From assembly GCA_022653075.1 (NCBI GenBank), contig JALCSB010000011.1:41626-105625 (forward strand): a stretch of 64,000 bases of DNA, written 5' to 3'. Under the pieces are notes generated by a model. That model saw nothing but the letters and a program-made list of their open reading frames with translations. It had not been told where the DNA came from and did no database searches. A program made the position numbers and the translations under genes. The DNA is from Intestinimonas sp. Lineage in GTDB: Bacteria > Bacillota > Clostridia > Oscillospirales > Oscillospiraceae. Below, in pieces: positions 9,794 to 18,141 of the stretch. The number at the start of each line of letters is the position of its first letter. The first letter of the stretch is position 1.

Positions 9794-12163
9794 ATGGCAA
9801 AGGACCGTGAACAAAAAGATCAAATTAAGACCGACGCCACCACCGCCGTGGACAAGCCGTCGGAATTTTCGCTGGAGGATATTCTGGCGGAATTCGGCAG
9901 CGGGCACGCGGAGACCGGGCGCTCCGGAGAACAGGGGGACAGCGGCAGGCCCGACCTCCCCTTGCCGGAGGCTGAACATCATCCGGTACCGGGAAATATT
10001 GTGCCGTTTCCACGCAGCGAAACGGACGAATTAAACGGTGCCGAGCCCTTGCCCAACAGCGATGAGCCGGACGATGACGGGCCTCCGCCGGACGGCGATG
10101 AGCCGGACGATGACGGGCCTCCGCCGGACGGCGATGAGCCGGACGACGACGGGCCTCCGCCGGACGGCGATGAGCCGGACGACGACGGGCCCCCGTCTGA
10201 CGGCGATGAGCCGGACGACGACGGGCCCCCGTCTGATGGCAATGAGCCGGGCGATGACGGGCCCCCGCCTGACGGCGATGAGCCGGACAGCGGCGACAAG
10301 ATATTGCCCTTCTCCGAATATACCCCGGAGCAGAGCCCGCTGCAGGACGCCCTGGACCGGCTTCGGAAAAAGGCGGATGATTACGCCGAACAGATGTTTA
10401 CAGAGGAGGGCAAAGAGCACAAACCCAGGACCATGAGACTGGAGCGCCTGATCCCCGGCGTGGATGAGGAGGAAAAAGCACCGCCCAAGCCTAAAAAGGT
10501 CCGGCGAAAAACGTCACCCCCGCCCGATCTGTCCCCATCGGAGCTGACGGCACGTTATGCCAAAGGATTAGGGCTTCTGCGTCTTCGCTCGGTTCTGGTG
10601 CTGTTGCTGGCCCTGCCGCTTTTATATCTAGCGGTGGCGGAGCTGTCCCCGCTGTTTTTGCCCGGCATTCTGGCAAATTCCTTTTCCACACAGGTTTTGT
10701 GTTCGGCGGTGCTGCTGGGCGCCGCCATGCTGCTGGGCGTGGACGTGCTGCTGCGGGGCGTGTGGGATTTGTTTCTGCTTCGTCCCGGTGTCCACACCCT
10801 GTGTTCATTTGCCTGTGCAGCCACGCTGGCCGACGCACTGACTCAGTTCCGGCTGACTCCGGAACGTCACGTATTGCCGCTCTGTTGTGTCTGCGTGCTG
10901 TCCATCTTCTTCGCCCTGCGGGGCGAGTACATCGGTCGCCAGGGCCTGCGTCTGTCCTGCCGGACGGCGGCGTCCGCGGCGGAGCCGTACCTGGTTACCC
11001 TGGATGAAAATTGTTGGAATGGAAGGGATACCTACGCAAAGTGGTCCGGTCTCATCCACGGCTTCGGCAGCCAGATTCAGGAGGATGATCTGTCCCGCAA
11101 AGTCTGGAAACGGGCGGCACCTCTGCTGTTGCTGGCATGTTTCCTGCTTTCTCTGGTGGCCTCGGTGGGCCACCGTACGCCGGAGCATATGTTGTGGTGC
11201 CTGTCCGCCATGCTGACCGCCTGCACCTCGTTTTCCGGATTTTTGACTTTCGCACTGCCTTTCCGTACGCTGACCCGGAGGCTGGCCGCCTCCGGTGCGT
11301 CCCTTCCCGGCTGGTCCGCCGCAGAAAAGGCGGGCGGGGCGCTGCTGGTCAACGACACCGATCTGTTTCCCCCCGGCTCCGTCTCTATGAACGGTATTAA
11401 AGTATTCGGCGACTTTCCCGTGGAAAAAGTCGTCGGCGTTACCGCCACTCTGATTCGGGACTCCGGCAGCGGCCTCGATCAGCTATTCCACGACCTGCTG
11501 CGGACGCAGGGGGCCGTTTACCGTCGGGCCGCCGATGTAACACGGCACGAAGGCGGCGGTCTGTCCGGCGTCATCCGCGGAGAACAGATTCTGGTCGGCT
11601 CGGCCGCTTTTCTCTCTCTAATGGCAGTTCCGCTGCCTCCGGGGCTTAAGGTACATAATGCGGTGTTCTGCGCAATTGACAACCAACTGGCCGGGGTGTT
11701 CGCCCTCAACTACACCATGAATCTCCCCATACCGCCGGCCCTCTCCGCCCTGATCTCCGCTTCGGTGTCACCGGTGCTGGCCACCCGGGACTTTAATCTT
11801 ATTCCCGCTATGCTGCGGCAGAAGTTCAAACTACCTGTGGATAAAATGGCCTTTCCCGCCACCGACCGAAGGGCGGAGCTGTCCGACCCCAACCGGCCCC
11901 ATAGCGGGCGTATCGTCGCCGTGCTCTGCCGGGAAGGCTTAGTCCCCTTCGCCGAGGCCATCATCGGCGCCCGGCGGTTACGCGGGGCGGTCCGGCTGTC
12001 CACCGGCCTGTCCGTACTGGGCGCGCTGGTGGGGCTGCTGCTGTCCTTCTATCTCAGCTTTATCTCTGCCTGGATCTCCCTTGCGGCCATTCATCTGGCC
12101 TTCTTTCAGCTGGCCTGGCTGGTACCGGTCTGGCTCATCAGTGGTTGGGTAAACCGATACTAA
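9794..12163 (+). CDS. Multi-pass membrane protein resembling a degenerate (catalytically inactive) P-type ATPase, with N-terminal acidic/Pro tandem repeat
   Basis: Layout of TM segments, then 'ALP...LTRRLAASGASL..AAEKAGGALLVNDTDLFPPG' in the place of 'ALP...DKTGTLTxG', then 'GVIRGEQILVGSAAFL' (P1B N-domain-like), then 'VFCAIDNQLAGVFAL...LATRDFN', then C-terminal TMs. Confidence 0.7.
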   Translation: MAKDREQKDQIKTDATTAVDKPSEFSLEDILAEFGSGHAETGRSGEQGDSGRPDLPLPEAEHHPVPGNIVPFPRSETDELNGAEPLPNSDEPDDDGPPPDGDEPDDDGPPPDGDEPDDDGPPPDGDEPDDDGPPSDGDEPDDDGPPSDGNEPGDDGPPPDGDEPDSGDKILPFSEYTPEQSPLQDALDRLRKKADDYAEQMFTEEGKEHKPRTMRLERLIPGVDEEEKAPPKPKKVRRKTSPPPDLSPSELTARYAKGLGLLRLRSVLVLLLALPLLYLAVAELSPLFLPGILANSFSTQVLCSAVLLGAAMLLGVDVLLRGVWDLFLLRPGVHTLCSFACAATLADALTQFRLTPERHVLPLCCVCVLSIFFALRGEYIGRQGLRLSCRTAASAAEPYLVTLDENCWNGRDTYAKWSGLIHGFGSQIQEDDLSRKVWKRAAPLLLLACFLLSLVASVGHRTPEHMLWCLSAMLTACTSFSGFLTFALPFRTLTRRLAASGASLPGWSAAEKAGGALLVNDTDLFPPGSVSMNGIKVFGDFPVEKVVGVTATLIRDSGSGLDQLFHDLLRTQGAVYRRAADVTRHEGGGLSGVIRGEQILVGSAAFLSLMAVPLPPGLKVHNAVFCAIDNQLAGVFALNYTMNLPIPPALSALISASVSPVLATRDFNLIPAMLRQKFKLPVDKMAFPATDRRAELSDPNRPHSGRIVAVLCREGLVPFAEAIIGARRLRGAVRLSTGLSVLGALVGLLLSFYLSFISAWISLAAIHLAFFQLAWLVPVWLISGWVNRY
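10061..10276 (+). repeat. 36-bp in-frame tandem repeat, 6 copies plus a partial 7th (protein unit DEPDDDGPP[P/S]DG)
   Basis: GATGAGCCGGACGAtGACGGGCCTCCGCCGGACGGC begins at 10061, 10097, 10133, 10169, 10205, 10241; partial at 10277. Confidence 0.95.
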
Positions 12164-12171
12164 TCTCCATA

Positions 12172-12213
12172 AAAATACCGGGGTACGGACCTAAATTCGT
12201 ACCCCGGTATTTT
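12172..12213 (+). terminator. Rho-independent terminator between convergent genes
   Basis: AAAATACCGGGGTACG-N10-CGTACCCCGGTATTTT. Confidence 0.85.
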
Positions 12214-12274
12214 CTATATTCACCCGGCAAGCCGCGGAATGTTTCCACACTGCGGGAAGTTCTTGGGGAAACTT

Positions 12275-13261
12275 TTACCGTTCCTCCCGAAAATAGGCCA
12301 GCCCCAGCGACTCAGGCGGCTGGTTTTCCCGCTTTTTACGCAAACTGACCGCAATTAAGACCATCACCGTGGCAATGTAGGGAAAGATATCATAAATCTG
12401 CGCGGGAATGCCCAGCGGTACATAAAACCGCATGATGGACAGTGCACCAAATACGAGGCTGCCCAGCAGCGCCCGGGCGGGGCTCCAGGTGGCGAAGATA
12501 ACCAGCGCCACTGCGATCCAGCCTTTCCCGTTCATACAGTTATAAACCCAGACGCCGCCCACACCGCTGGCGGAATTCATCACCACATACAGTCCCCCCA
12601 AGCCGCAGATGCCGCCGCCCAGGCAGGTGGACAGGTATTTATATCGGGTTACATTGATGCCCGCGGCATCCGCGGTGGCGGGGCTTTCGCCCACGGCGTG
12701 GAGGTTGAGGCCGGCGCGGGTGCGAGAAAAGAACCAGGCCATGACGCCCGCTACCGCCAGTGCCAGGTAGACCATAAAATTATAGGAAAAAAGCAACTGG
12801 CCCACCACAGGCAGGTCACGCAGCACAGGTATACCGCTGTTAAAAACAGCCTTGGTCACGTCACCCACCGCCATATAGTGGCTGGCGGTGGAGTTGCCGA
12901 TGGCCTCACCGAAAAAATTACCAAAGCCTGTGCCGAAAATGGTCAGCGCCAGGCCGGTTACATTCTGGTTGGCCCGCAGAGTGATGGTGAGCACGCTGTA
13001 GATAAACGCACCGAAGGCCGCACATAAAAATGCGCACCCCATGGCGAGAAGGGCGGAGACTACGGCGGAAGGGTCTGCGGCGGACTGCTCATAGTAGAAG
13101 GAACCGGCCAGGCCGGCCACACCGCCCATGAACATCATACCTTCCACACCAAGGTTCAGATTACCGGATTTCTCTGTCAGGATCTCGCCCAGCACGCCGA
13201 ACAGTAACGGCGCACCCGCCAGGACCGCCGCCATCAGCATACCCATGAAGTTAATGCTCAT
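12275..13261 (-). CDS. Nucleoside ABC transporter permease (NupQ-like, BPD_transp_2)
   Basis: Multi-TM permease MSINFMGMLMAAVLAGAPLLFGVLGEILTEKSGNLNLGVEGMMFMGG; adjacent to a BMP-type system. Confidence 0.88.
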   Translation of the reverse strand: MSINFMGMLMAAVLAGAPLLFGVLGEILTEKSGNLNLGVEGMMFMGGVAGLAGSFYYEQSAADPSAVVSALLAMGCAFLCAAFGAFIYSVLTITLRANQNVTGLALTIFGTGFGNFFGEAIGNSTASHYMAVGDVTKAVFNSGIPVLRDLPVVGQLLFSYNFMVYLALAVAGVMAWFFSRTRAGLNLHAVGESPATADAAGINVTRYKYLSTCLGGGICGLGGLYVVMNSASGVGGVWVYNCMNGKGWIAVALVIFATWSPARALLGSLVFGALSIMRFYVPLGIPAQIYDIFPYIATVMVLIAVSLRKKRENQPPESLGLAYFREER

Positions 13262-14345
13262 GTCCGGATTCCCCTTTCCCTCGGATAATCACACGATAGC
13301 GGATAAAGAATTCACAGCCCAGCATGAAAAACAGGATAATGCCGGTGAGTACTTCCGCCGCGGAGGCCGGAATTTTAAAGCTGGTCTGAATGGTGTTCGA
13401 ACCCTTTTCCAAAATGGCCAGAAAAAAGGCAATAAACAGCATAATAATGGGGTTGAGGCCCGCCAGCCACGCCACGGTAATAGCGGTAAAGCCCGTGCCG
13501 CCGGCGGTGTTGGCATTCAAAGTGTAGTCCGCGCCGGCGGCCACCAGGAAGCCAGTAATACCGGAGATAGCGCCAGAGAGGAACATGGTTCGCATAATGA
13601 TATGCGGGACATTCATGCCCGCGTAGCGCGCCGTGCGCTCGCTTTCCCCCACCACGGCGATCTCATAGCCCTGCTTGGAGTACCGCAGGTAGACGAACAT
13701 AGCTACCATGAACACCAGTACGATGATCCAGCCCACATGGACCCCCAGCACTTTGGGTAGCCGGGCATTTTTCGCGAACATGGCGATAATGGGAAAACCG
13801 GTGCCTTTGGGGTCCTTCCACGGCCCGTTCTGGAGGTACTGCTCCATACCCAGAGCGATGTAATTAAGCATTAAGGTAAACAGGGTTTCATTGGTACCCC
13901 ATTTGGCCTTAAACGCCGCCGGGATCAGGCCCCATACGCCGCCTGCCACAGCGGCGGCCAGAAACATGGCCACCAGCAGGGCGGTTTGTGGCAGGTGGAC
14001 CTGATACAGGCCAAAATAGGTGGCAGCGATGGCACCAACCAGAATCTGTCCCTCCGCGCCGATGTTCCAGAATTTCATTTTGAAAGCCGGAGCGATCGCC
14101 ACGGCCGCACCCAGCAGGGGAACCGTCAGTTTGACGGTCTCCCTCAGTCCGGTATGGGTACCCAGCGCGCCCCGCGCCATGTCGGCATACACCGCCATGG
14201 GATTATGGCCCAGCGCCATAACGATCAGCCCGCCGGTGCACAGGGCCAGCAGAATGGCGGCAGCCCGGATCATCAGCGCCCTGCCTTTGGAAATATCTCC
14301 CCGCTTGGCGATACGGAAAAGCGGCTGCTTATGCTCCATGTCCAT
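13251..14345 (-). CDS. Nucleoside ABC transporter permease (NupP-like)
   Basis: Multi-TM; FNIGAEGQILVGAIAA-type motif (FWNIGAEGQILVGAIAATY); overlaps neighbours. Confidence 0.88.
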   Translation of the reverse strand: MDMEHKQPLFRIAKRGDISKGRALMIRAAAILLALCTGGLIVMALGHNPMAVYADMARGALGTHTGLRETVKLTVPLLGAAVAIAPAFKMKFWNIGAEGQILVGAIAATYFGLYQVHLPQTALLVAMFLAAAVAGGVWGLIPAAFKAKWGTNETLFTLMLNYIALGMEQYLQNGPWKDPKGTGFPIIAMFAKNARLPKVLGVHVGWIIVLVFMVAMFVYLRYSKQGYEIAVVGESERTARYAGMNVPHIIMRTMFLSGAISGITGFLVAAGADYTLNANTAGGTGFTAITVAWLAGLNPIIMLFIAFFLAILEKGSNTIQTSFKIPASAAEVLTGIILFFMLGCEFFIRYRVIIRGKGESGHEH

Positions 14346-15888
14346 TCCTTCCTTCCGCGTCTGTACGGGTCATCATCAGTCCAATCTGCTCCTTGGTGGC
14401 GGTACGGCCGTCCGCCACGCCGCTGACCTTTCCGCCGCAGAGAACCAGGATGCGGTCGCACAGCTCCAACAGTACGTCCAGATCCTCGCCCACATAGAGG
14501 ACGGCCACACCCCGCTGCTTCTGCTTGTTCAGCAGGTGATAAATAATGTAGGATGAGTTAATGTCCAGTCCACGTACTGGATAGGCGGCCATGAGGACAG
14601 AAGGTCCGGAGGCAATCTCCCGGCCCACCAGCACCTTCTGCACGTTGCCGCCCGACAGACGGCGCACCGGTGTACTGACATCCGGAGTTACAACCTCCAG
14701 CTCTCTGATAATGGTCTCCGCCAGTTCGCGGGGCGGCTTTCGATCGGCGAGAAAAGGGTGGCCCCGGCGGTAACTCCTGAGCATCATGTTGTCGGTCATA
14801 CCCATACCGGCCACCAGACCCATGCCCAGCCGGTCTTCGGGGACGAAGGCCAGCGAAATACCCAGTTGGCGGATGGCCATGGGGTCCCTTCCCACAAGCT
14901 CTATCCCCTCCGCACTTGCCGCAGTCCCGTCCTCTGACGGAAAGTAGCGGATATGACCGGTAACCGGCTGGAGACCGGCAACCGCCTCGCAGAGCTCCTT
15001 CTGACCGCTGCCGGCGATACCGGCCACGCCCAGAATTTCACCGCCCCGGGCGGTAAAGGACACGTGGTCCAATACGGTAACACCTTCGTCATTTACGCAT
15101 GTCAGGTCTTCTACCCGCAGACGGTCCACAGGTTCCTTCGGCTCCGGCCGATCGATGTTCAGGCTGACTGAACGGCCCACCATCATCTCGGTGAGCTTCA
15201 GAGGATCGGTCTGGTCGGTGTCCACCGTACCGATGTAGGCTCCTTTGCGCAGCACAGCCACCCGATCGGACACCTCCATGACCTCATGCAGCTTATGGGT
15301 GATGATGATAATGGCCTTACCGTCCGCCTTCATATTGCGCAGAACGGAAAAGAGTTTTTCCGTTTCCTGGGGCGTCAGTACGGCCGTAGGCTCGTCCAAA
15401 ATGAGAATATCGGCGCCCCGGTATAGGACCTTTACGATTTCCACCGTCTGCTTCTCTGATACGGCCATCTCGTAAATTTTCCGGTTTGGATCGATCTCAA
15501 AGCCGTATTTCCGGCTGATCCGGCTAATCTCGGTGGCGATGGCCTTCCGGTCCAGCGGGCCTTTTCCCGGCAGTCCCAGAATGATATTCTCTGCCGCAGT
15601 CAGCACATCCACCAGCTTAAAATGCTGGTGGATCATTCCGATCCCCAACTCGTAGGCGTCCCGGGGGGAGCGGATCGTTACCTCCTTCCCACCCACGAAA
15701 ATCTGGCCGCTGTCCGGAAAGTAAATGCCCGAGAGCATATTCATAAGCGTCGTTTTACCGCTTCCGTTCTCGCCCAGCAGGGATAAAATCTCCCCCCGAC
15801 GCACCGTGAGGCTAATCTTATCGTTGGCCACCACTTCACCAAACGTCTTGGTAATGTCCTTTAGTTCAATCGCATTGCTTGGTTCCAT
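14329..15888 (-). CDS. Nucleoside ABC transporter ATP-binding protein (tandem ABC domains, NupO-like)
   Basis: MEPSNAIELKDITKTFGEVVANDKISLTVRRGEILSLLGENGSGKTTLMNMLSG; second half LSGGNVQKVLVGREIA. Start set at MEPSNAI. Confidence 0.92.
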   Translation of the reverse strand: MEPSNAIELKDITKTFGEVVANDKISLTVRRGEILSLLGENGSGKTTLMNMLSGIYFPDSGQIFVGGKEVTIRSPRDAYELGIGMIHQHFKLVDVLTAAENIILGLPGKGPLDRKAIATEISRISRKYGFEIDPNRKIYEMAVSEKQTVEIVKVLYRGADILILDEPTAVLTPQETEKLFSVLRNMKADGKAIIIITHKLHEVMEVSDRVAVLRKGAYIGTVDTDQTDPLKLTEMMVGRSVSLNIDRPEPKEPVDRLRVEDLTCVNDEGVTVLDHVSFTARGGEILGVAGIAGSGQKELCEAVAGLQPVTGHIRYFPSEDGTAASAEGIELVGRDPMAIRQLGISLAFVPEDRLGMGLVAGMGMTDNMMLRSYRRGHPFLADRKPPRELAETIIRELEVVTPDVSTPVRRLSGGNVQKVLVGREIASGPSVLMAAYPVRGLDINSSYIIYHLLNKQKQRGVAVLYVGEDLDVLLELCDRILVLCGGKVSGVADGRTATKEQIGLMMTRTDAEGRNGHGA

Positions 15889-15979
15889 GCAATCACCTCT
15901 CTCAGCCGTCGGCCGGCATATCGGTGCGTCCCGCAGCGCGGGGCGGACGGATACGGCGGCCGGCTCTGAAAATAAAATT

Positions 15980-16006
15980 GGCGGGGCCGCAGGGCGCGGC
16001 CCCGCC
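15980..16006 (-). other. GC-rich intercistronic hairpin between BMP-lipoprotein and ATPase genes
   Basis: Perfect GGCGGGGCCGC-agggc-GCGGCCCCGCC, followed on the minus strand by AATTTTATTTTC. Confidence 0.75.
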
Positions 16007-16040
16007 ATGGGGACTTTTAGAATGAGTTCCGGGTGGGGGT

Positions 16041-17228
16041 TTACTGCACCACCGTAATCCCTGGAATAATATAGTCGAAGGAAGGTGCGGAAGCCTCTTC
16101 GCTCTCGTGGTAGTACTCGCCCTGCTTCAGGTCCAGAGCCTCGCCGTCGGCGTTGGTACCGGTAAGCGGACCGTCGAAGACGTGAATCTCACCGGAAATG
16201 ATCTTCGCCTTGGCGTCCTCGATGGCGTCAGCGGTACCGGGAGCCGCAATATCAGTGTTCAGGGGGGACAGGTAAACAGCGCCCTCCTTCAGGCCCTGGC
16301 ACCAGTCCTGAGCAATGGCGGCACCCTTGATCATGCAGCCCACAGCGTACTTATAATACACACCCCAGTCTACACGGGCCGACACCAAAGAGGCGTGGGG
16401 CGCGGCAGAGATCATGTCGGCGTTATAACCCACCTGGAATGCGCCGTTGGACTCGGCGGTGGTGGCGGGAGCCGTGGTGTCGGAGTGCTGGGAAATAACG
16501 CCGCAGCCGTCGTCAATCAGGGCCTGAGCCACCTGGGCCTCCAGCGTAGCGTCGCTCCACTCGTTGGTATACATGACCTCCATCGTCGCATCGGGATAGA
16601 CGCTCTTGGCGCCCAGATAAAAAGCGGTGTAGCCGGAGATGACCTCAGCAAAGGGTTTAGCGGCCACATAGCCCAGCTTGGTGTTGCCAATTTCCTTGGC
16701 TTTCAGGCCTGCTGCAATACCGGTCAGGTAGCGGGCCTGGAAGATGGAGGTGAAGTAGTTATGGGTGTTATCCTTGTCGTCAGAGGCGGAGATATAGCCG
16801 GTGGCGTGGCAGAACTGGACATTGGGATAATCGGCGGCCACCTCCACCATATAGGGTTCATGGCCAAAGCTGTTGCAGAAAATAATCTGGCAGCCGGCTT
16901 CCACCAGCTCACGCAGAGCGGTATCGCAGCCGGCGTCCTCATGGACGTTGGTCTTGTAGATGATCTGGTCATCCTTCAGGCCGTATTCCTCCTGCATCTC
17001 CTTGATACCGACCACATGGTTGTAGTTATAACCGTTGTCGTTTTCCTCGCCCACAAGAACGACTCCCACTTTGAGGTCGTCCTTGGAGACGCCGGCCGGG
17101 GATTCGCTGGCGGCGGGGGTGCTGGTGCTGGGGGAAGGGGTTGCAGAACCGGAGCCGCTGCCGCCGCAGGCGGCCAGACTCAGCATCATGGTGCCGGCCA
17201 GGAGCATGCCAAAAATACGCTTCTTCAT
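16041..17228 (-). CDS. BMP-family (PnrA/Med-type) substrate-binding lipoprotein
   Basis: Lipobox MLSLAACGGSG; KVGVVLVGEENDNGYNYNHVVGIKEMQEEY typical of the basic membrane protein family. Confidence 0.92.
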   Translation of the reverse strand: MKKRIFGMLLAGTMMLSLAACGGSGSGSATPSPSTSTPAASESPAGVSKDDLKVGVVLVGEENDNGYNYNHVVGIKEMQEEYGLKDDQIIYKTNVHEDAGCDTALRELVEAGCQIIFCNSFGHEPYMVEVAADYPNVQFCHATGYISASDDKDNTHNYFTSIFQARYLTGIAAGLKAKEIGNTKLGYVAAKPFAEVISGYTAFYLGAKSVYPDATMEVMYTNEWSDATLEAQVAQALIDDGCGVISQHSDTTAPATTAESNGAFQVGYNADMISAAPHASLVSARVDWGVYYKYAVGCMIKGAAIAQDWCQGLKEGAVYLSPLNTDIAAPGTADAIEDAKAKIISGEIHVFDGPLTGTNADGEALDLKQGEYYHESEEASAPSFDYIIPGITVVQ

Positions 17229-17304
17229 GATGATTTTTCCTCCTTCATTTTTGCAAGAATGACAGTTATGGTATCGGCCTCAGTCAGCCGCAGAACCAAC
17301 TGAA

Positions 17305-17877
17305 TCAACAGAATTCCACGCCGCGCTCCTCACTCATGCTCTTAATGCGGGCCAGGGACTCCACCCGGATGCCGCGGGAGCGGATCAGGTCTCCGCCGGG
17401 CTGAAATGCTTTTTCAATGGCAATGCCGGCTCCCACCACGGTGGCACCGGCATCCTCCACCAGTTTAATTAGACCCATAAGCGCGCTGCCGTTGGCCAGA
17501 AAGTCGTCGATAAGCAGCACCCGGTCCTCCCGGCGCAGGAATTCCTTGGAGACGATGATATCATAGACCTTGCCGTGCGTAAAAGATTCTACTTTAGATG
17601 TGTAGACCTCCCCGGCAATATTTTTAGTCTGGCTTTTTTTCGCAAAAATAACGGGAACATCAAAAAATTGCGCCGTAACACACGCAATTCCGATTCCCGA
17701 TGCCTCGATGGTCAAAATTTTCGTCACGCCGCAACCGCCGTATATTCTTTTGAACTCTTTCCCCATCTCTGCAAAAAGACGGACATCCATCTGGTGATTC
17801 AGAAAGCTGTCCACCTTGAGGACATCGTCGCCCCGGACCTTGCCGTCCCGGCGAATTCGCGCCTCCAGAAGCTCCAT
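17305..17877 (-). CDS. xpt: Xanthine phosphoribosyltransferase
   Basis: MELLEARIRRDGKVRGDDVLKVDSFLNHQMDVRLF; PRPP motif VLLIDDFLANGSAL. Confidence 0.95.
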   Translation of the reverse strand: MELLEARIRRDGKVRGDDVLKVDSFLNHQMDVRLFAEMGKEFKRIYGGCGVTKILTIEASGIGIACVTAQFFDVPVIFAKKSQTKNIAGEVYTSKVESFTHGKVYDIIVSKEFLRREDRVLLIDDFLANGSALMGLIKLVEDAGATVVGAGIAIEKAFQPGGDLIRSRGIRVESLARIKSMSEERGVEFC

Positions 17878-17913
17878 ATTCTCTCTCCCATTCTCCCTAA
17901 TCGAATACTATTC

Positions 17914-17942
17914 ATTCTACAGGAAAACACGGGCGCTTTCAA
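17914..17942 (-). promoter_or_regulatory. Sigma-A-type promoter for the xpt operon
   Basis: Minus strand TTGAAA-17 nt-TAGAAT, about 40 bp upstream of the xpt start. Confidence 0.7.
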
Positions 17943-18141
17943 TTAATCATATTTAACAAAAAGAGTGCGCGGTTTCTGTCTTTTTTAGCAATATAAACGG
18001 ACCGTTTTTCTGTTTTCCGGCGTATCCCTGTTTTTTTTACATTTTTTCTTCCAAGATATCTCGAAATTCGAATTTATTATTTTTCAATTGTTTCTTGTGG
18101 TCTGGTCTGGTACAATAGAGGATGAAAGTGAGGTTCTGTCC

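Noticed and set aside
10061-10276. CRISPR-like array
   Set aside because: Contiguous 36-bp coding repeats without spacers.
10031-10420. Minus-strand ORF with ARLIAIRRGPVVVRL repeats
   Set aside because: Artefact of the 36-bp repeat being open in several frames; plus-strand gene has continuing membrane domain.
16107-17303. 398-aa plus-strand ORF antisense to the BMP lipoprotein
   Set aside because: Overlaps a clear lipoprotein gene; Gly/Val/His-rich shadow translation without RBS or known motifs.
17878-17913. Purine riboswitch before xpt
   Set aside because: 5'UTR after the -10 is under 40 nt and lacks aptamer consensus.
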